48,938 nt of DNA from Acidimicrobiaceae bacterium (GCA_003158855.1 PMLJ01000048.1:1-48938); one strand, 5' to 3'. Shown: positions 9,227 to 17,847, counted from the stretch's first letter. Numbers and translations: made by a program. Notes: generated from the sequence alone by a model not told the origin.

Positions 9227-10039
9227 CTACAGTCCTCCAAAGAGATCGGCTTCGTCACCGCTCGGCGCGCGGCGGCTCCAGGCACGCTGGTAGTACTCGG
9301 TGCCGAACAACATCGTAAAGAGCTTGCGCGACATCGTGACCAGATCGGCGTTGTCGATCTGGGACTCGTGCGCCGCAATCGCCTCCTGCTTGCGCCTCGA
9401 GTACTTCGTCACGTCCATGATCGTCGCGACCAGCTCGTCGGGGGTGCCCGGTGCGGCGTCGACGACCCAGGCCGGCAGGAAGATGCCCTGGGCCTGGGCG
9501 TCGCTCGTGAATCGCTCGAGCACGCCGCGGGGCACGACCGGGTAGTAGAGGCGCTGCGCCGCCGAACTCATTTCGATGGCCCGACGGGTCAACCGGTTCG
9601 CCATGATGTGATCGGGGTGCCCGTAGAAGCCGTTCTCGTCGTAGGTGACGATCACCGACCCATTGACCTCGTCGAAGAGCGCCGCGAGCGTCCGCGCCGC
9701 CTTCTCGACGTCGACCTTCATGAACGCACCGGATTCCTCGTTCTGGCGCCACCCGGTCATTCCCGAATCGTTGTAACCGAGGGTGACCACGCGATTGAAT
9801 CCGATCAGCTTCGTCGCGCGTTGGAGCTCGCCCGCGCGGGTCGACGTGGTTACCTCGACGTCGTGGCGGCGGTGGGAGCCGGGACGCCCCTTGTTGTCGA
9901 TACCGACCCGGCCGTTGGTGCAGGTGACGAGCACGACGTCGTAGCCCAAAGAGCCGTAGTGCGCGCTTATCCCCGCGGTGAAGAGCGACTCGTCGTCGGG
10001 GTGCGCGTGGACGCAGACGAGGGATCCGGGGGACTTCAT
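9227..10039 (-). CDS. PIG-L (LmbE) family deacetylase/amidase, mycothiol-type, copy 2
   Basis: Second member of the family, 270 aa from the ATG at 10039. It begins MKSPGSLVCVHAHPDDES, which places the Zn-binding AHPDDE at the usual distance from the N-terminus. GYNDSGMTGW, YDENGFYGHPDH and AAHESQIDNA match the neighbour, and the two look like diverged paralogues. The frame is open to 10093, but that start would overlap the upstream transporter gene by 44 bp, and the extra 18 residues (Ser/Arg-rich) look like a shadow. No good ribosome site precedes 10039. It is the upstream gene of a tight pair with the copy at 8369-9226. Confidence 0.82.
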   Translation of the reverse strand: MKSPGSLVCVHAHPDDESLFTAGISAHYGSLGYDVVLVTCTNGRVGIDNKGRPGSHRRHDVEVTTSTRAGELQRATKLIGFNRVVTLGYNDSGMTGWRQNEESGAFMKVDVEKAARTLAALFDEVNGSVIVTYDENGFYGHPDHIMANRLTRRAIEMSSAAQRLYYPVVPRGVLERFTSDAQAQGIFLPAWVVDAAPGTPDELVATIMDVTKYSRRKQEAIAAHESQIDNADLVTMSRKLFTMLFGTEYYQRAWSRRAPSGDEADLFGGL

Positions 10040-10049
10040 TCTGACGAGA

Positions 10050-11633
10050 CTACGAGGTCGCGAGCTGGATGATGCGAACGGCCAGCAGCGCACCAGCGAC
10101 GAGCAGGTACGTTCCGACGCAGCGCAGCAGGATGCGTCGGGCGCTCGACGTCGGAAGCGGCGCCAGCAACGTCAGTCGCGGGGTTCGCCAGTCCCGCTTG
10201 TCGATGCTGTACTCGAGGGGCGCCGCGGCACGGCTCAGGCCAATGGGCAGACCAACGACGAGACCGACGCCGGCCAGGACGCCCAGGTACGTGAGCAGCT
10301 TCACCACGTTGATCGAGGTGAACAGCGTCGAGACCATCATCGTCACCGACAGCACCACGAGCAGCGAGACGATGATCGTCGCGGCAACGTTGAGCCATCG
10401 TCCGTTGACCCAGGGACCGAGAACCTCGCGGTCGTTGCAGAGCAGCAGCACGAAGATCGTCGTGCTCGGCAGCATGAGCCCGCACATGGCTTGGACCGCC
10501 AGGGTGATGACCCCCAGCGGCGCACCCGGAATGAGCGTGACCACTCCCGCCACGACCAGGAGCGCGGCGAACGCACCGAAGAACCCCTTGGCGTCACGCA
10601 TGCGCGAATCAAGCGACTGGCGCGAGCCTCCCGCGAGGTCGCCCAGCGCGTACGAGCTGGCGAGCGTGACGGCGGCCGCGCCGATCACCGAGGCGTTGAG
10701 CAGGATGATGGCGAAGAGCGTCCCCGACCCGTGGCCGACGTACGTGCCGAGGCCCCGGGCGACCCCGAGCGCCGTGGTGAAACTGTTCGTCCCCCCGTGC
10801 CCGGCGAACCCCGCCGCGCAGGCAGCGATCAGCGCGGACGCGCCGATAACGACGATGAACGAGCCCAGGATCGTGTCGACCCGCTCGTAGTTGAGCCATC
10901 GCGGGGTGATCTTCTTGTCGACGATATTGGACTGCTGGAAGTACAGCTGCCACGGGGCGACGGTGGTGCCGATGATCGAGATGATGAGCAGCACCGCGCT
11001 CGACGAGGCGCCACCGCGTATCCCTGGGACGACCGCGTGATGCACGACCGCGGCGAAGTGGGGCTTGGTGACGAGGATCAGCGGCACCACGAAGAGGTTG
11101 ATGGCGACGAAGAGCATCATGAACCGCTCCCAGCGCTGGAACGATCCCGACGCGGTGACGGCGAAGAGCAGCACCACGGCGATCGGCACCGATATGTAGG
11201 GAGAGACGCCGAAGTAGTCCATGGAGAGCGAGATGCCGATGAACTCGGTGATGATGATCAGGAAGTTCAGCAGCAGGATCGAGCTGATCGAGACGTTGCC
11301 CCAGTGGCGGCCGAAGCGCTCGCGGATGAGTCGTCCGTGCCCGACGCCGGTCACCGCGCCCAGGCGCGCCACCATCTCCTGATTGATGATGAGCACCGGT
11401 ATGAGCAGCGGCAGCGTCCAGAGCAGCGAGTACCCGAAGTTCTGTCCGGCCTGGGCGTACGTGGAGACGCCGCCGGCGTCGTTGTCGCCGACCATGACGA
11501 TGAGACCGGGACCGATGATGGCGAGCAGGGTGAGGAAACGGGCGCGAACTCCCTTGCGGTTGCCGCTGTCATGTTCCTTTATCGTTCCAAAGGCCCCGCT
11601 GATCTTCTGATCTGTTGACTTCTCGCTCGGCAC
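10050..11633 (-). CDS. NRAMP-related divalent metal transporter, probable Mg2+ type (NRMT-like)
   Basis: Polytopic LeuT-fold membrane protein of 527 aa with an NRAMP/SLC11 layout. The two metal-site motifs are non-canonical: helix 1 has GDNDAGG where Mn/Fe NRAMPs have DPGN, and helix 6 has TTVAPWQLYF where they have a Met-Pro-His motif. From the literature as I recall it, loss of the helix-6 Met and presence of Trp mark NRAMP-related magnesium transporters. The GTG start is preceded by AAAGGAGGT with 5-nt spacing, an almost perfect match to the 16S rRNA tail. The upstream gene encodes a soluble MgtE_N-CBS protein, supporting a Mg2+ role. Substrate assignment is inference. Confidence 0.8.
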   Translation of the reverse strand: MPSEKSTDQKISGAFGTIKEHDSGNRKGVRARFLTLLAIIGPGLIVMVGDNDAGGVSTYAQAGQNFGYSLLWTLPLLIPVLIINQEMVARLGAVTGVGHGRLIRERFGRHWGNVSISSILLLNFLIIITEFIGISLSMDYFGVSPYISVPIAVVLLFAVTASGSFQRWERFMMLFVAINLFVVPLILVTKPHFAAVVHHAVVPGIRGGASSSAVLLIISIIGTTVAPWQLYFQQSNIVDKKITPRWLNYERVDTILGSFIVVIGASALIAACAAGFAGHGGTNSFTTALGVARGLGTYVGHGSGTLFAIILLNASVIGAAAVTLASSYALGDLAGGSRQSLDSRMRDAKGFFGAFAALLVVAGVVTLIPGAPLGVITLAVQAMCGLMLPSTTIFVLLLCNDREVLGPWVNGRWLNVAATIIVSLLVVLSVTMMVSTLFTSINVVKLLTYLGVLAGVGLVVGLPIGLSRAAAPLEYSIDKRDWRTPRLTLLAPLPTSSARRILLRCVGTYLLVAGALLAVRIIQLATS

Positions 11634-11763
11634 GCCCCACCTCCTTTCGTCTCGTTGTGGTCGTTAGGCGAAACAACCACGCAGAGACTGGAGGCGGCTA
11701 GCAGCCAGTCCTTGAGGTCAAGCGAGGTTGTGTCGGTACATAAGTAGCCGTGAGGCTGGTACT
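11634..11763 (-). promoter_or_regulatory. Structured 5' leader of the NRAMP-related gene
   Basis: About 130 nt lie between the hairpin behind the MgtE_N-CBS gene and the transporter's GTG. On the leftward strand there are local inverted repeats: a GACTGG/CCAGTC pair around 11685-11710, a CGGCTAC/GTACCG pair near 11733-11751, and GTGGT/ACCAC near 11656-11680. A very strong ribosome site ends the leader. I cannot match it to a known riboswitch family. A regulatory role is suggested only by length, structure and the metal-transport context. Confidence 0.3.
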
Positions 11764-11764
11764 A

Positions 11765-11785
11765 GGGGGTTTCAGAAGGACCCCC
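11765..11785 (-). terminator. Short hairpin after the MgtE_N-CBS gene
   Basis: GGGGGT pairs with ACCCCC around a 9-nt loop, 34 nt after the stop codon on the leftward strand. The 6-bp GC stem has no U-tract, so it may be a weak terminator or attenuator between the two metal-transport genes. Confidence 0.4.
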
Positions 11786-11818
11786 CTTGAACGTGACCCG
11801 GGACGCGGCGGCGCATCG

Positions 11819-13078
11819 TTACTCCTCCACCGCGCTCATGCCGAACTCGCGGCGCCAGCCCTGGGGCAGAAGCTCTTCGAGTAGGTCGTCGACTGTGATG
11901 ACGCCAATCATGGTGCTGTGTTCGTCGTCGAGCACGGGCAGCACCGTGAGATTGAAGTCGCTCATCTTGCGTGAGATTCGGTGAAGGTCCCAGTGGGGAT
12001 GCACGTGGGTGAGTTGGGTGCGCGCGACACTGAGCGCGAGCTCGGTGCCCCGGGCTCGAACGAGCGGGGCGATCGACGCCGCCCCGACGGGCTGGCCGTT
12101 CTCGTCCATGACGAAGACGGCGTGCAGGGACTCGGCGGGAACCGTCGAGGTGCGAATCGCCTCGAGCGCGTCGGCGACGGTCGCGGTCGCGCGCACCGAC
12201 ACGAAGTCGGTGTTCATGAGTCCGCCCGCGGTGTCGGCGTTGTAGGAGAGGAGCTGGCGCACCTTCAACTGCTGGGACGATGGCAGGTGCTCGAGAATCG
12301 GCAGGCGCCGGTCCTGATCGATCTCGTTGATGAGGTCGGCCGCGTTGTCCGGCTCCATCCGTGACAGCAGACGGGCGGCCTCGACGTCGGTGCGCGACTC
12401 GAGGAACTCCAGCTGGTGGGTGGTGTCGAGCTCTTCGAAGACGTCGGCTTCGAGTTCGCGGTCCAGTCCCACCGCCTCGATGATCTCCTCACCCTCCTCG
12501 TGGCTCGCCTGCTCCACGAGGTCGGCGATCTGCGCCGGGTGAAGCTTCGAGAGCTTGCGGTAGGGAATGCGAAGACGCGCCGAGGGAACGTGGGCGACAA
12601 AGGGTTCGATGGATGCGAAGTCCACGATGGCCTCGGCCTTGACGCGCTGGCCCATCTTCTGGCCCAGCACGCGGCGAAAGAACGGACGCCGACCGGGATC
12701 GACGCCGACCACTTCCCAGCGGCCGTCGATCTCGGCGATCTCGATCTCGTTGGCGATGATGAGGCGGCCGCGCACCAGGTTGATGAGGTGGCGCGCCAGG
12801 AGGTCCTCGGCGAGAAGCAACTCGCCGGGCCTGCGCTCGAAACGTCGCAGGTCGACCTTGCGGCCCTCGAAGGTCATCCGGCCCTGCTCGAGGCCCCCGA
12901 TCTTGCGGATTGGCACGAAAAGGTTGCGACCCTCGATACGGATGACCGCGCCCACGATGGGAGGGTGCGCGTCGTCGCCGAGGCGAGCGACCAGGTCTTG
13001 GACGCGGCCGATCCGGTCACCGTCCTGATCGAAGATCGGGCGGCGCAGGAATGTGGAGAGGTGAAGAATTTGAGTCAT
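11819..13078 (-). CDS. Soluble PRC-barrel / MgtE_N / CBS-pair protein
   Basis: A 419-aa protein without membrane segments. Residues about 1-75 look like a PRC-barrel (FDQDGDRIGRVQDLVARL), and about 80-165 may be a second one. About 175-275 match the MgtE N-terminal superhelical domain (KLHPAQIADLVEQ, MEPDNAADLINEID, ILEHLPSSQQLKVRQLL). Residues 280-405 form a CBS pair (MNTDFVSVRATATVADALEAI and TVLPVLDDEHS). In MgtE channels these cytoplasmic domains sense Mg2+, but the channel's transmembrane part is absent here. The next gene downstream is an NRAMP-related transporter, so this protein probably gates or senses for it in trans. This pairing is inferred from order. Confidence 0.85.
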   Translation of the reverse strand: MTQILHLSTFLRRPIFDQDGDRIGRVQDLVARLGDDAHPPIVGAVIRIEGRNLFVPIRKIGGLEQGRMTFEGRKVDLRRFERRPGELLLAEDLLARHLINLVRGRLIIANEIEIAEIDGRWEVVGVDPGRRPFFRRVLGQKMGQRVKAEAIVDFASIEPFVAHVPSARLRIPYRKLSKLHPAQIADLVEQASHEEGEEIIEAVGLDRELEADVFEELDTTHQLEFLESRTDVEAARLLSRMEPDNAADLINEIDQDRRLPILEHLPSSQQLKVRQLLSYNADTAGGLMNTDFVSVRATATVADALEAIRTSTVPAESLHAVFVMDENGQPVGAASIAPLVRARGTELALSVARTQLTHVHPHWDLHRISRKMSDFNLTVLPVLDDEHSTMIGVITVDDLLEELLPQGWRREFGMSAVEE

Positions 13079-13182
13079 GGCAAGCCCTGCGGGCTCACCA
13101 AGGCTAGCCCCTTACGCCAATCATTGACCAGCCGAAGCGTGAACTTCTGGCGAACGGTGTTCGAATTGCGCGTGCGTCGACG

Positions 13183-14211
13183 TCAGCTGGCCGCGGGCTT
13201 GAAGCTCTCGAGCACTTCAGCCACGAAGTCGACATCGGCGTCGCTGATTCCCGCGTGGGTGACGAATCGGATTCGCCGAGGCGCCAGGGTGTCCCCCTCG
13301 ACGCCAAGGGCGTTCAGCTCGCCCACGATCTGACGGGCTTGCGGGTGATCGAAGGCGACGATGTTCGTCCGACACGTCGTGGGGTCGTATCGCGCCTCGG
13401 GAAAGGCCTCGCTGAACAGCTCGGCGATGCGGCGCGCGCGCAGGTGGTCCTCGCTCAGTCGGTCGATCATGGTATCGAGGGCGACGAGACCCGCCGCGGC
13501 GAGGAAACCCGCCTGACGCATGGCTCCGCCGAGACGCTTGCGCTCGATGCGTGCGCGTTCCATCAGCGGTGCTGGCCCGGCGAGCAGGGAACCCACGGGT
13601 GCGCAGAGTCCCTTGGAGAGGCACGCCATGACCGTCGTGGCGGGCTCGGCGAACTCAGCCGCCGACGTCCCCGTCGCGACGACCGCATTGAAGAGGCGCG
13701 CGCCGTCCAGATGAAGGGGCCGCTCGCCAATGGCCTTGGCGAGCGAGCGAAGATCGTTGACGTCCCACGGAGTGCCTCCCGAGGGCATGTGCGTGTTCTC
13801 CACCGACACCATCGACACGTGGGGCTGGTGATCCTTCTCGGCGTCAATGACGTCGAGAACATCGTTCAGATCAAGGACGCCCGCGGAGTCGTTGACCAGC
13901 GCGAACTGCACCGAAGAGTTGCGCGCCGATGCTCCCATCTCGAAACTCACCACGTGCTGGTTGCGACCCGCGACGATCACATCGCCGGGCTGGGTCAGCA
14001 CCCGTACGGCGATCTGATTACCCATGACACCCGAAGGGAGGAAGATTGCGGCTTGCTTTCCCACGAGCGCGGCGAAGCGTTCCTCGAGCTCGTTGACCGT
14101 CGGGTCCTCACCATGGCCGTCGTCGCCCACCACGGCTGACGCCATTGCTTCGCGCATGGCCGGCGTTGGTTGGGTCACGGTGTCGCTTCGAAGATCTACG
14201 CGTCGGGTCAT
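13183..14211 (-). CDS. Low-specificity threonine aldolase family protein
   Basis: PLP-dependent aldolase (fold type I) of 342 aa that cleaves L-threonine or L-allo-threonine to glycine and acetaldehyde. It starts [19 protein letters not shown], the typical family N-terminus. [16 protein letters not shown], the PLP-contacting [11 protein letters not shown] and the Schiff-base Lys in [13 protein letters not shown] follow. A TTG two codons upstream is possible, but TAGCCT lies exactly 6 nt before the ATG at 14211, suggesting a leaderless transcript from this ATG. It is divergent from the thioesterase gene across only 36 bp. Confidence 0.92.
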   Translation of the reverse strand: MTRRVDLRSDTVTQPTPAMREAMASAVVGDDGHGEDPTVNELEERFAALVGKQAAIFLPSGVMGNQIAVRVLTQPGDVIVAGRNQHVVSFEMGASARNSSVQFALVNDSAGVLDLNDVLDVIDAEKDHQPHVSMVSVENTHMPSGGTPWDVNDLRSLAKAIGERPLHLDGARLFNAVVATGTSAAEFAEPATTVMACLSKGLCAPVGSLLAGPAPLMERARIERKRLGGAMRQAGFLAAAGLVALDTMIDRLSEDHLRARRIAELFSEAFPEARYDPTTCRTNIVAFDHPQARQIVGELNALGVEGDTLAPRRIRFVTHAGISDADVDFVAEVLESFKPAAS

Positions 14212-14217
14212 AGCCAA

Positions 14218-14223
14218 AGGCTA
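14218..14223 (-). promoter_or_regulatory. Candidate -10 element, leaderless threonine aldolase gene
   Basis: TAGCCT (fits TAnnnT) ends 6 nt before the leftward ATG, which would make the A of the ATG the transcription start. No ribosome site is present. No -35 was identified. Confidence 0.4.
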
Positions 14224-14235
14224 CCGGCACGCATT

Positions 14236-14241
14236 TAGACT
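14236..14241 (+). promoter_or_regulatory. Candidate -10 element, leaderless thioesterase gene
   Basis: TAGACT ends 6 nt before the rightward ATG at 14248, again placing the transcription start on the start codon. No Shine-Dalgarno sequence precedes the gene. Confidence 0.4.
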
Positions 14242-14247
14242 CGGCAT

Positions 14248-14667
14248 ATGAGTGAAGACAAGCCTCGACTGGTTCCCCCGCACGACAACGTCAACGACTT
14301 GCTCGGCGTGAAGACCGTGCTCATGACGCCGGAGAAGGTCATCCTGCAGGTCGAGGTCGGGCCCAACGTGCACCAGCCCTACGGAATCCTGCACGGCGGA
14401 GTCTCCGCGCTGCTCGCCGAGGGCGCCGCCTCGGCGGGCGGCGCCGTAAGCGTGGCCCCCGATCACATCGTCGTTGGCACCGAACTCAACTGCTCGCACC
14501 TTCGCTCGATGAGCAGCGGGACCCTGACGGCGACGGCGACCCCGATCCGCAAGGGTCGGTCGGTTCACGTGTGGGCCATCGATCTCACCGACGATCAGGG
14601 CCGCCAGATATGCGTCGCGCGCTGCACGTTGCAGGTTCTGAACGCACTTCATCCGCCAACCCCCTAG
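14248..14667 (+). CDS. PaaI/YdiI-type hotdog thioesterase
   Basis: Small hotdog-fold protein of 139 aa, probably an acyl-CoA thioesterase acting in the cytosol. The characteristic segment QPYGILHGGVSALLAEGAAS holds the HGG motif and the central-helix acidic residue used for catalysis. VGTELNCSHLRS and GRSVHVWAIDLTDDQGR form the strands that build the dimer sheet. It lies just before a FabH-like ketosynthase in the same direction, so it may act on the same acyl pool. The specific substrate is not readable. Confidence 0.88.
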   Translation: MSEDKPRLVPPHDNVNDLLGVKTVLMTPEKVILQVEVGPNVHQPYGILHGGVSALLAEGAASAGGAVSVAPDHIVVGTELNCSHLRSMSSGTLTATATPIRKGRSVHVWAIDLTDDQGRQICVARCTLQVLNALHPPTP

Positions 14668-14709
14668 CCCCTAGACTTGGCTTAGGACGAGCCAACAAAG
14701 GGGCCGACG

Positions 14710-15630
14710 ATGGGTGTTCGCTTCAGAGGTTGGGGAATCGCCGTGCCCGACCGCGTTGTTACCAACGCAGAGTTGTCGCTCACCCTCGACACCTCCGACG
14801 AGTGGATCACGGAACGAACCGGCATCCGCGAGCGTCGAATCGGCGGTTCTGCCAAGACACTCGGGGTGCTCGCCGGCCAGAGGGCGATGGACGACGCCGG
14901 GATGAGCACCGCGGACATCGACTTCCTCGTCCTCGCGACCACCACCCCGGACCGCATCGCGCCCGCTACCGCTCCGATGATCGCCAACGAACTGGGTCTC
15001 ACGTGCCCCGCCATGGACGTGAACGCGGCCTGCAGTGGTTTCATGTACGCGATTCGCACGGCCTACGGTCTCCTGGAGACCGGCAACAAGCGCATTCTGG
15101 TGATCGGCGCGGAGCACTTGTCGCGCTGGGTCGACTGGAGCGACCGCAACATGGCGGTCTTGCTCGCCGACGGCGCGGGGGCGACCGTGCTCGAGTACGA
15201 CCCCAACGGAACCGACCTGATCAGCTTCTGCCTCGGGGCTGACGGCTCCGCGGCGGACCTGCTGACCTGCGAGCACGGGGGTTACTTCCAGATGAACGGC
15301 CGCGAGATCTTCCGCCGCGCCGTGCGCGTGGTGGTCGACTCCGCCGAGAAGGCCCTCGCGACCGCGGGACTCACCGCGGACGACCTCAGCCTCGTGATTC
15401 CCCACCAGGCCAACATTCGCATCATCCAGGCAGCCACCCAGCGCCTGGGCATTGAAATGGAGCGAGCGGTGATCGTGCTCGATCGCTACGGGAACACCTC
15501 GAGCGCCTCGATTCCCTTGGCCTATGACGACGCCCGCCAGAACGGCCGGATCAAGCCTGGCGACTACGCGCTCATGACCGGCTTCGGAGCCGGATTGACC
15601 TGGGCCTCGGCGATCGTGCGCTGGTCGTGA
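14710..15630 (+). CDS. 3-oxoacyl-ACP synthase III family protein (FabH-like)
   Basis: Initiating ketosynthase-fold enzyme of 306 aa that condenses an acyl-CoA primer with malonyl-ACP. The catalytic triad is visible: Cys in DVNAACSGFMYA, His in VIPHQANIRII, and Asn in DRYGNTSSASIP. The N-terminal TSDEWITERTGIRERR is a FabH signature. It is slightly shorter than typical FabH (about 315-335 aa). AAAGGGG lies 7 nt ahead of the ATG, and a TAGACT at 14672-14677 may be its -10. The stop overlaps the next gene (TGATG). It could serve fatty acid initiation or a dedicated acyl pathway; no fabD or acpP genes are nearby. Confidence 0.9.
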   Translation: MGVRFRGWGIAVPDRVVTNAELSLTLDTSDEWITERTGIRERRIGGSAKTLGVLAGQRAMDDAGMSTADIDFLVLATTTPDRIAPATAPMIANELGLTCPAMDVNAACSGFMYAIRTAYGLLETGNKRILVIGAEHLSRWVDWSDRNMAVLLADGAGATVLEYDPNGTDLISFCLGADGSAADLLTCEHGGYFQMNGREIFRRAVRVVVDSAEKALATAGLTADDLSLVIPHQANIRIIQAATQRLGIEMERAVIVLDRYGNTSSASIPLAYDDARQNGRIKPGDYALMTGFGAGLTWASAIVRWS

Positions 15631-16472
15631 TGAACGGTCCGTCCCTCGTCATCCTCGCTGCCGGGCGGGCCCGTCGATACGGCGGAGGCCTGAAGCAGCT
15701 CGCCCCGATCGGGGTGCACGGCGAAGGCGTCATCGATCTCATCGCGTCGGACGCGTTCGGCGCCGGATTCGACGACGTCGTCGTCGTCGTCAATCCCGAC
15801 ACTGGCGAGAACATCCAAAAACACGTCGAGGAGTTCTGGCCCAAGGAATTCAAGGTCTCCTTCGCGGTCCAGGAGACGCCGCGCGGCACGGTCGACGCCG
15901 TGCTCGCCGCCGAGCCCTTCCTCGACACCGCGAAGCCGTTCGCGATCTCGAACGCCGACGACCTCTACGGTCGAGACGCGTTCGCGAAGTTGGGCGCGCA
16001 CCTCTCGACCAAGTCCACGTGCTGCTTGATCGGCTTCCAGCTCGACCGGGCTCTGGTCGGAGATCTTCCCGTCACGCGTGGCCTGTGCCACGTCGTGAAC
16101 GGCCACCTCACCGAGATCACGGAGCGTCGCCAGGTGCACGCCTCTCGCGACGGCTTCGTCTCCGACGACGGACTCTCACCAGTGCTTCTCGAGCCCGAAT
16201 CCATCGTCTCGATGAACCTGTGGGGTTTCCAGCCCGCAATGTGGCCTCTCCTGCACAACGAGATGGAGACCCACGATTTTGAGGCCGAACCCGAAGCGGT
16301 GCTTCCGGTCATGGTGGGAAGGATCCTGCACCGCGTTCCCCTCCGATTCGACGTGCTGCCCACGGTGTCGCGTTGCGTGGGCGTAACCCACGCCGACGAC
16401 CTTCCCCTGGTGCAAGCCGACGTGCGCCAGCAGGTGAGCCTGGGTGAGCGTCCCGAGCACGCCTTCATCTAG
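15630..16472 (+). CDS. GT-A-fold nucleotidyltransferase family protein
   Basis: A 280-aa protein with the N-terminal nucleotide-binding signature SLVILAAGRARRYGGGLKQL, typical of sugar-phosphate nucleotidyltransferases and MobA-like proteins. ISNADDLYGRDAF supplies the metal-binding Asp. The ATG at 15630 shares a base with the fabH stop, indicating coupling; a GTG at 15627 is the alternative. The C-terminal half (about residues 160-280) has no obvious left-handed beta-helix, so it is not a GlmU-type acyltransferase fusion. The substrate is unknown. Confidence 0.8.
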   Translation: MNGPSLVILAAGRARRYGGGLKQLAPIGVHGEGVIDLIASDAFGAGFDDVVVVVNPDTGENIQKHVEEFWPKEFKVSFAVQETPRGTVDAVLAAEPFLDTAKPFAISNADDLYGRDAFAKLGAHLSTKSTCCLIGFQLDRALVGDLPVTRGLCHVVNGHLTEITERRQVHASRDGFVSDDGLSPVLLEPESIVSMNLWGFQPAMWPLLHNEMETHDFEAEPEAVLPVMVGRILHRVPLRFDVLPTVSRCVGVTHADDLPLVQADVRQQVSLGERPEHAFI

Positions 16473-16614
16473 GTGCCGCGCCTCGTCCTTCGCCAGCGAC
16501 CGCTCGTCACCCCGCGTTGGCTCCGATGACCGGGCGTTCGACCCGCTGAGAAGCACGGTCTGTCGAAGGAGTGCGAGTGACGCGGTCGTTGAAATCAACG
16601 GTTCCACTCAACCA

Positions 16615-16670
16615 CGGTGACTTCCCATTCGACGAGGGCGCGACTCTCCTCGTCGAATGGGAAGTCACCG
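16615..16670 (+). terminator. Very long perfect hairpin
   Basis: A 23-bp perfect inverted repeat encloses a 10-nt loop, 143 nt after the nucleotidyltransferase stop and 61 nt before the next start. No U-tract follows. It is the strongest structure in the window and probably separates the fabH operon from the following gene. Confidence 0.65.
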
Positions 16671-16718
16671 CCAACCCGGCCGTTTCTGGCCGTTGGCGCC
16701 GAGCCGGGTCGGGTGGCC

Positions 16719-16724
16719 TATTTT
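16719..16724 (+). promoter_or_regulatory. Candidate -10 element, leaderless UPF0104 gene
   Basis: TATTTT ends 6 nt before the ATG at 16731. No ribosome binding site is present, consistent with a leaderless transcript. Confidence 0.45.
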
Positions 16725-16730
16725 GTTCTG

Positions 16731-17759
16731 ATGGATACGGACAAGGCACCCAGGTCCAGTAGGTCCACGGTCGGCCGCGTCGTCGCGGTGGTCGTCATGG
16801 GGTTGACGCTCTACATCGTGCTTCCGGCCCTGGTGCGCGTCATCGCCTCGTGGCCGCGCCTCTTGAAGCTCGAGCCCTGGTGGCTGGTCGTCGCGGTGGT
16901 CACCGAGATTGCGAGCTTCTTCTGCTCCATGGCGCTGCTGCGCCTCATTCTTCGATCGGACGGCTGGTTCCCCGTGGTGACGTCAGCGCTCGCGGGCAAC
17001 GCGGTGACCAACACGCTGCCCGGAGGCGACGCGCTCGGGGCCAGCGTGCAGTTCCGCATGCTCTCCGCAGCGGGCATCGACTCCGTGCAGGCGGCGAGCG
17101 GTCTCGCCGTCTCGTCGATCATCGGTATCGCCGGGCTGCTTTCGCTGCCAATATTCGCGCTGCCGGTGGTGTTCGGCGGCGTCTCGGTGAGGCCCGGACT
17201 CGTGCACGCTGGCGAACTCGGCGTCTTCGGTTTCGTGCTGATCATGGTGCTCGGGATCGTGCTGCTCACGACTGACCGCACGCTCATCACCGCCGGTCGG
17301 GCCGTTCAGTGGCTCCTCAACAAGTTGCCCCGCAGGCCCCGGACCACGAATCTTCCCGACCGCCTGATCGCCGAAAGGGACATGGTGCGCACCGACCTCG
17401 GCAAGAACTGGTGGAAGGCCGTGCTCCTGATCGCCGGGCGGATTGGACTCGACTACTTCAGCCTGCTCGCGGCGCTGAGGGCGACCGGGGCCCGGCCGAA
17501 TCCTTCGCTCGTCTTGCTGGCCTACTCGGCCACCGCGGTCATTGCCCTGCTTCCGCTCACCCCGGGCGGACTCGGCATCGTCGAGGCGAGCCTCAGTGGG
17601 CTGCTCGTGCTCGCCAACGTGCCAAGCGCCAGCGCCGTCGTCGCCACGCTCGCCTTCCGCGTTGGTTCGTACTGGCTGCCCACCATCGCGGGAGGCGTCT
17701 GTTGGATCCTGTTCCGCCGCCGTTACGGACGCCTCACGGTGAGCGAGAAGACCGCCTAG
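16731..17759 (+). CDS. Lysylphosphatidylglycerol synthase TM-region/UPF0104 family membrane protein
   Basis: Integral membrane protein of 342 aa with about 7-8 hydrophobic helices. The C-terminal segment ALLPLTPGGLGIVEASLS is the signature of the UPF0104/LPG_synthase_TM (flippase-like) family. The frame is open to 16617, but that upstream part crosses the 23-bp hairpin and a probable -10 element, so I start at ATG 16731. There is no C-terminal aminoacyl-transferase domain, so it is not a full MprF. Members of this family are thought to handle lipids in the membrane; the substrate here is unknown. Confidence 0.82.
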   Translation: MDTDKAPRSSRSTVGRVVAVVVMGLTLYIVLPALVRVIASWPRLLKLEPWWLVVAVVTEIASFFCSMALLRLILRSDGWFPVVTSALAGNAVTNTLPGGDALGASVQFRMLSAAGIDSVQAASGLAVSSIIGIAGLLSLPIFALPVVFGGVSVRPGLVHAGELGVFGFVLIMVLGIVLLTTDRTLITAGRAVQWLLNKLPRRPRTTNLPDRLIAERDMVRTDLGKNWWKAVLLIAGRIGLDYFSLLAALRATGARPNPSLVLLAYSATAVIALLPLTPGGLGIVEASLSGLLVLANVPSASAVVATLAFRVGSYWLPTIAGGVCWILFRRRYGRLTVSEKTA

Positions 17760-17847
17760 CCAGGTGACGGGCGAGGTACGGTCAGTTTCGACGCGAGCAT
17801 TGAGGCGCCTCGGGCGTGCACCCCGCGGTGACCGGACTCCCTCGTGC

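Noticed and set aside
11660-11790. M-box (ykoK) Mg2+ riboswitch-like words on the + strand (GTTAGGCGA, GGTCAAG, ACATAAG) followed by a hairpin
   Set aside because: The resemblance is only on the strand opposite to both flanking genes, the words are scattered, and nothing downstream on that strand could be regulated.
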